Below are positions 60,144 through 64,000 of a DNA stretch of 64,000 nt, piece after piece (position 1 is the stretch's first letter; the number at the start of each line of letters is the position of its first letter). Under the pieces are notes generated by a model. It saw only the letters and a program-made list of their open reading frames with translations, was not told the DNA's origin and made no database searches. The stretch is taken from contig JAAONU010000001.1 in the NCBI GenBank assembly GCA_012932295.1, positions 43,745,134 through 43,809,133 on the forward strand, read 5' to 3'. The stretch comes from Cyclina sinensis. Its lineage: Eukaryota > Mollusca > Bivalvia > Venerida > Veneridae. Position numbers and translations under genes: made by a program.

Positions 60144-62707
60144 GAAAAACATCACCTGCTCACGAATCAAGCCTCACCTCTGCCTCTGGAATATGCGCAC
60201 CTCATTTGAACCGTAGCACCGCCATGACTAGAGGTACGCGTCATCCATTGCAACTCTGAGTACTTCCTCATTATACATTCAGTATAAAGACAATATATTT
60301 TTAATCAAACAACACTGTTTTAACACATAAATTAATGTTGCCTGAACTTAGTTTTTTTTCCCGATCCCTCTGATAGAATTGTACATTGAAAAAAGAATTC
60401 AACTGTATCAGCAATAATAGACCGCAATATTTCAACACAAATATTAACTGAATTAATAACAATCATTTTCAAAACAGCCAGTTAGAAGTACTTGAAGCCG
60501 TCATCATATATTTCTAGCTCAAAAAGAGTTTTGGTGGTTTCATACCTTTACTTCTATCAAAACATTTAAAATTCACATCTGCACCTAATTGTTTTTGCCG
60601 TATCAGGTCTGGCATTGCAAAACTTATTGCAAAAAAATATATATAAAAAGTTAGAATTTATTATTTTCTTGTGAGATTTGGGAATTTTTAGATTGAAAAC
60701 TGAAATAAATGTTTCTGGAGTGCAAAGTTAAGCTGTTTTTATGTCAACAATTTACTAATTTTAATGTCTTTGAAAATCAAATAGATAAGAATTTTAGTAT
60801 CAACCCCTGGATCTGTCTTACAATATCGCATTTATGTGCATGCATGTGATGTCGTGGGAATTTTATAAATCTGTTAGGTATGTGTCCACGTGTGTTTGTG
60901 CTTACGGGAAAATGCAGATGTGGAACAACTTGCCTAGCTGCAGAGTCAATGCCGGCAGATTTGGGCTCTTTACTGTCTGAATAACATTATAAAATAAAAA
61001 CCAGTCTCACAATAAACAGGTATAATGTGTTTTAAAGGACAAAAAACCTACGACTGCAAGTCAAATTAATAAACTAAATGTTTGTGAAATCATATGTTGA
61101 TAATATGCCGCCAAATACTCCGGTAAATTTGAAACGCTTTGACTTTATTTTAAATTTTATTGTACTAAGCATTACATAAACAAAAATATCCATGTAATTA
61201 TGTCCATAAGTCGTTATCACCCCACCCCTCCCTGTAATACATGATCAGATGATGTTGTAAGGAATCGATGCATCTCCTTTCAATACAGATCCTATCCCTT
61301 GAGTGTTTCGAACACGCGCACTGACTTTTGCATTGTCCGGCCATCCCTAAAGTTAATTTATGACATACAAGTGTATTTTAATTGGCTTGTTCCCCTCCAA
61401 AAAAAAAAAAAAAAAAAAAAAAAAAGAAGATAATTCAGAGCACAAATGTTCAAAATATTTCCCAAACGACATACAGACACTAGGAAAATGGTTCATTTTG
61501 AAAATGAAAATCTGTACAACAGCTCTATATATGGAGAAATATTAATTCATTAATATACCTGCTATACTTTCGAAATTTCGACTGACACTTTGACATTCGT
61601 ATTGATTTGCTCTAAGTCATTCACATTTCTACATTTTCAAAAGAAATGCAATGCCCTAAATTTTAGGAAATGCTTCTTCGAGTTTAGGTTCGAAATTCAG
61701 AACACTTCATCCACTCTGACATAATTCGATCTATCTCTCTGTCGAGCAATAATATAACTGGCGTTGTTTATTTTTTATGCTCTAGTATTTTAGAATAGGG
61801 AACTATGCCTTTCTGTAGGGTAAAAGCATTCAGTACTTGTCTGTTATCGTGTCATGATAACTTACGATTTATTATTTAGCCAAACTTATGTGCGATGCAG
61901 GTATGGAACAATGTAGATTTTATCGAAGTAATAAAAAGGATTGTTTCCATTCTTTGAAATTTTATACCCAGATTAACCGGAGTGGTTGCTGAGTTTATGT
62001 GCTTTGCAGATTTGAAAATTCATACGATGTTATATTATACTCAGTCGAATACGATTAGCTTAACTTTGAAGTACCAGAAAAGGGTAACAATAATAAAAAT
62101 ATAAATAAAAAGACAGAAAAACAAAATAAACAACAACAACAACAACAATGTCTAAATCAACCTTGAACTTTGCAACTTCTTCATGAGACAATGCATTTCT
62201 TATTGATAAACAGAGAAAAGTAGCATTCAAAAGCCAGAGATACTCATAGAAAAAGTGCACCAAATTTAAGCATACAGCAAATATACATTTTTATTAAAAA
62301 TTGGTGAGTCGTCATTTCCTAACTACCATCTTGTTTTGTAAACTTAAAAGTAAGTTCGACATTTAAGACCTTCTTTGTTTCTTATACTACTACTTATTTA
62401 TTACAGAAGAACTGACATCTGCTTCAGATAAGTAGAAAAAATTGGTAGAATAAATGGGAATAAATGAATGTCTTGAAGTAAAGGAAGATAAGAGTGTACT
62501 GTAGTGTTCTTGAATTTGAATGAGCCAATTTCTTAGGCTCGTGAGACGCTTTTTTATATTATATTCAGTTAAGTACTTCTTTCATCTGTCAGGGACATTC
62601 GGAACGAATCAGAACAAGCCCAAGTCGGGCTTAAAACAACAACCTACTCCTCTTCGGAAATATTTCAAGCGCTGGGTCACGTAGAACGTATTCAGAAAGG
62701 ATACTGA
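60144..62707 (+). CDS. Two weak phase-matched exon candidates
   Basis: Exon 60144-60233 (acceptor gatag, donor gtacgc, phase 1 to 1) reads KTSPAHESSLTSASGICAPH then LNRSTAMTR. The segment after an acceptor at 62,591-62,592 reads, in phase 1, GTFGTNQNKPKSGLKQQPTP then LRKYFKRWVT and TAG at about 62,682. The phase-2 frame is also open to TGA at 62,705-62,707. Phase 1 would also fit the donor at 20,662, but an intron of nearly 40 kb is not credible evidence. Hydrophilic composition, no domain recognised. May be chance. Confidence 0.25.
61399..61425. repeat. Poly(A) tract, 27 A
   Basis: An uninterrupted A run preceded by cccctcc, with no SINE or LINE body recognised before it. Confidence 0.95.
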
Positions 62708-64000
62708 TATTTATTTGAATGAGTTCAATCTTAAATACTTCATAAACTTGAATGTCATGATGTTTCTACATTATTTACTATAAAACGGCATATCTGATGC
62801 AGAACGTACGATAGCAATAAAAAATCAAGTTTTAAACGAAGATTTACATTTGATTACGATTTTAATGTTAATGTTAAGTAGATCACTATGAACATAATTT
62901 CTGTAAGGAATGTGCACGAACACATATGATTAAGTTTATAAATTCCTGTCATTATTCATATTATAAAAATGCTTGATACGAGCGATAATATCAGTTCGCT
63001 CGTGCTGAAACTTCAGTATAAATTTAGATACAAAATGTTTCTCATTATTGTTTATGGGCTCAATCCATGATTTAATCTTGTTTTATAAAGCTAAATTTGT
63101 CATGAAAGGTTTCAAAGTGCAAGTTAAAGGATTTCGGTTACTTTGATGCTCAGCTTTTACCAGGAAATGATTACAAATGACTCATTTGTGACTTGTTTGT
63201 CACCTAAGATTAGAGTTTACTTTGCAAGAATTAAAGCTGTCTAACAGTTTACTCGATATGAGATATAGACGTAATTATTAATTAATGTAATTTATAAAAC
63301 GCGATGTATTATAAACAGTCGATATAGTAGAAAGAATGAGAAAAATAAAGGTCAAAGAGAAAGTAGCCACATGAAGAACAATAAATCCAGCCACACCGAT
63401 ATACGGGTTATAAAAATGGTTGATCGTCTGATCTTAAGAGCAATAAATAATCAAGGACTTCAGCAAGCAGTTTCAAATAAGAGGAACATTTATAACATTA
63501 ATGACGTAATGAATTTTGTTCACCACGGGCAGCAAGTTCACTAGAGGAACATTTACACTAACAGCATCACAAGGCATGCAACAACAACTACCGAACGGTT
63601 TATATCAAGTTACCAAATCTGTATATTGAAAAAACACAAACCCAATCAGTAAGTTGGATAGAGAAATTAGCAGATAAACGTTTGGTATCGTTAACAGACG
63701 ACAAGAATAGTTGTCGCAACTTCTGATTATAGGTAAAACATCAGCATCATCATTTCCAGCCTGTGAGACCAAGATCCTCCTTGTCACTGGGATAATTTTT
63801 TAAAAGACATAAACAAACAGTTGATTTACACATGGATACCAACGTGGAGAAACAGCCTTTTGGTTTTTTAGTAAAAAAATTAACCGACTTAATGGGTGCA
63901 TTCAATTTTGTTTCTTTTCCGTGCAAATTGACAGTAATAAGAACGTCCGTAAACATCTCCGAGGTGAATAGCCCTTGCCAAGCATCATACGATATTCAGG
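62708..64000. other. No gene or repeat recognised
   Basis: AT-rich sequence. Short open frames on the minus strand at 63,605 and 63,750 show no family features. Confidence 0.45.

Overview
The window is eukaryotic, AT-rich, intron-rich and repeat-dense. Protein homology, small phased exons in long introns, and the repeat families (a TTAA-flanked hairpin MITE, a SINE body resembling the Meta-SINE domain, a ~150-bp repeat carrying AAGGTCAAG blocks) together suggest a mollusc, most likely a bivalve. That is inference; no species can be named from sequence alone.

Region 1 (1-6,540, + strand): the last four exons of an ATAD5/Elg1-like gene (alternative RFC large subunit, PCNA unloading), 505 codons to the stop at 5,909. 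Its last intron holds a 2.4-kb minisatellite and a probable LINE 3' tail. Region 2 (about 9,990-34,560, + strand): an LBP/BPI/CETP-family gene. Six phase-compatible exons (9,993-20,662) encode most of a BPI N-terminal domain with a His-rich insertion, followed by a Thr-rich tail. Three further phase-compatible exons (33,726-34,556) may be its 3' end, with at least one linking exon unseen. Its introns hold a 1.9-kb minisatellite, several MITEs, a Tc1 element, SINEs and a second Tc1 remnant with a MITE nested inside it.

Region 3 (35,300-48,900): mobile-element debris. A minus-strand DIRS-type tyrosine-recombinase retrotransposon (about 36,190-39,900; gag, RT/RNase H, YR; inactivated), a CTACTG-rich minisatellite, at least six copies of a dispersed AT-rich repeat (here called R1), two Tc1-like remnants inside a duplicated 1.1-kb module, and a frameshifted coding remnant near 48.5-48.9 kb. 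Region 4 (48,900-64,000): largely non-coding, with an isolated terminal-exon candidate (50,112-50,192), a hAT element with a perfect 8-bp target duplication, a ~3-kb foldback structure whose long inverted arms are built of ~126-bp tandem units around a SAM-domain exon, and two weak phase-matched exon candidates (60,144 and 62,593).

The only host genes supported with confidence are the ATAD5-like and BPI-like genes. The most unusual items are two structurally unrelated inverted-repeat elements that each enclose what looks like a promoter plus first coding exon (CRLC-type zinc-binding ORF at 17.0 kb; SAM-domain ORF at 56.7 kb), and a Tc1 insertion whose empty site is preserved 1.8 kb away.
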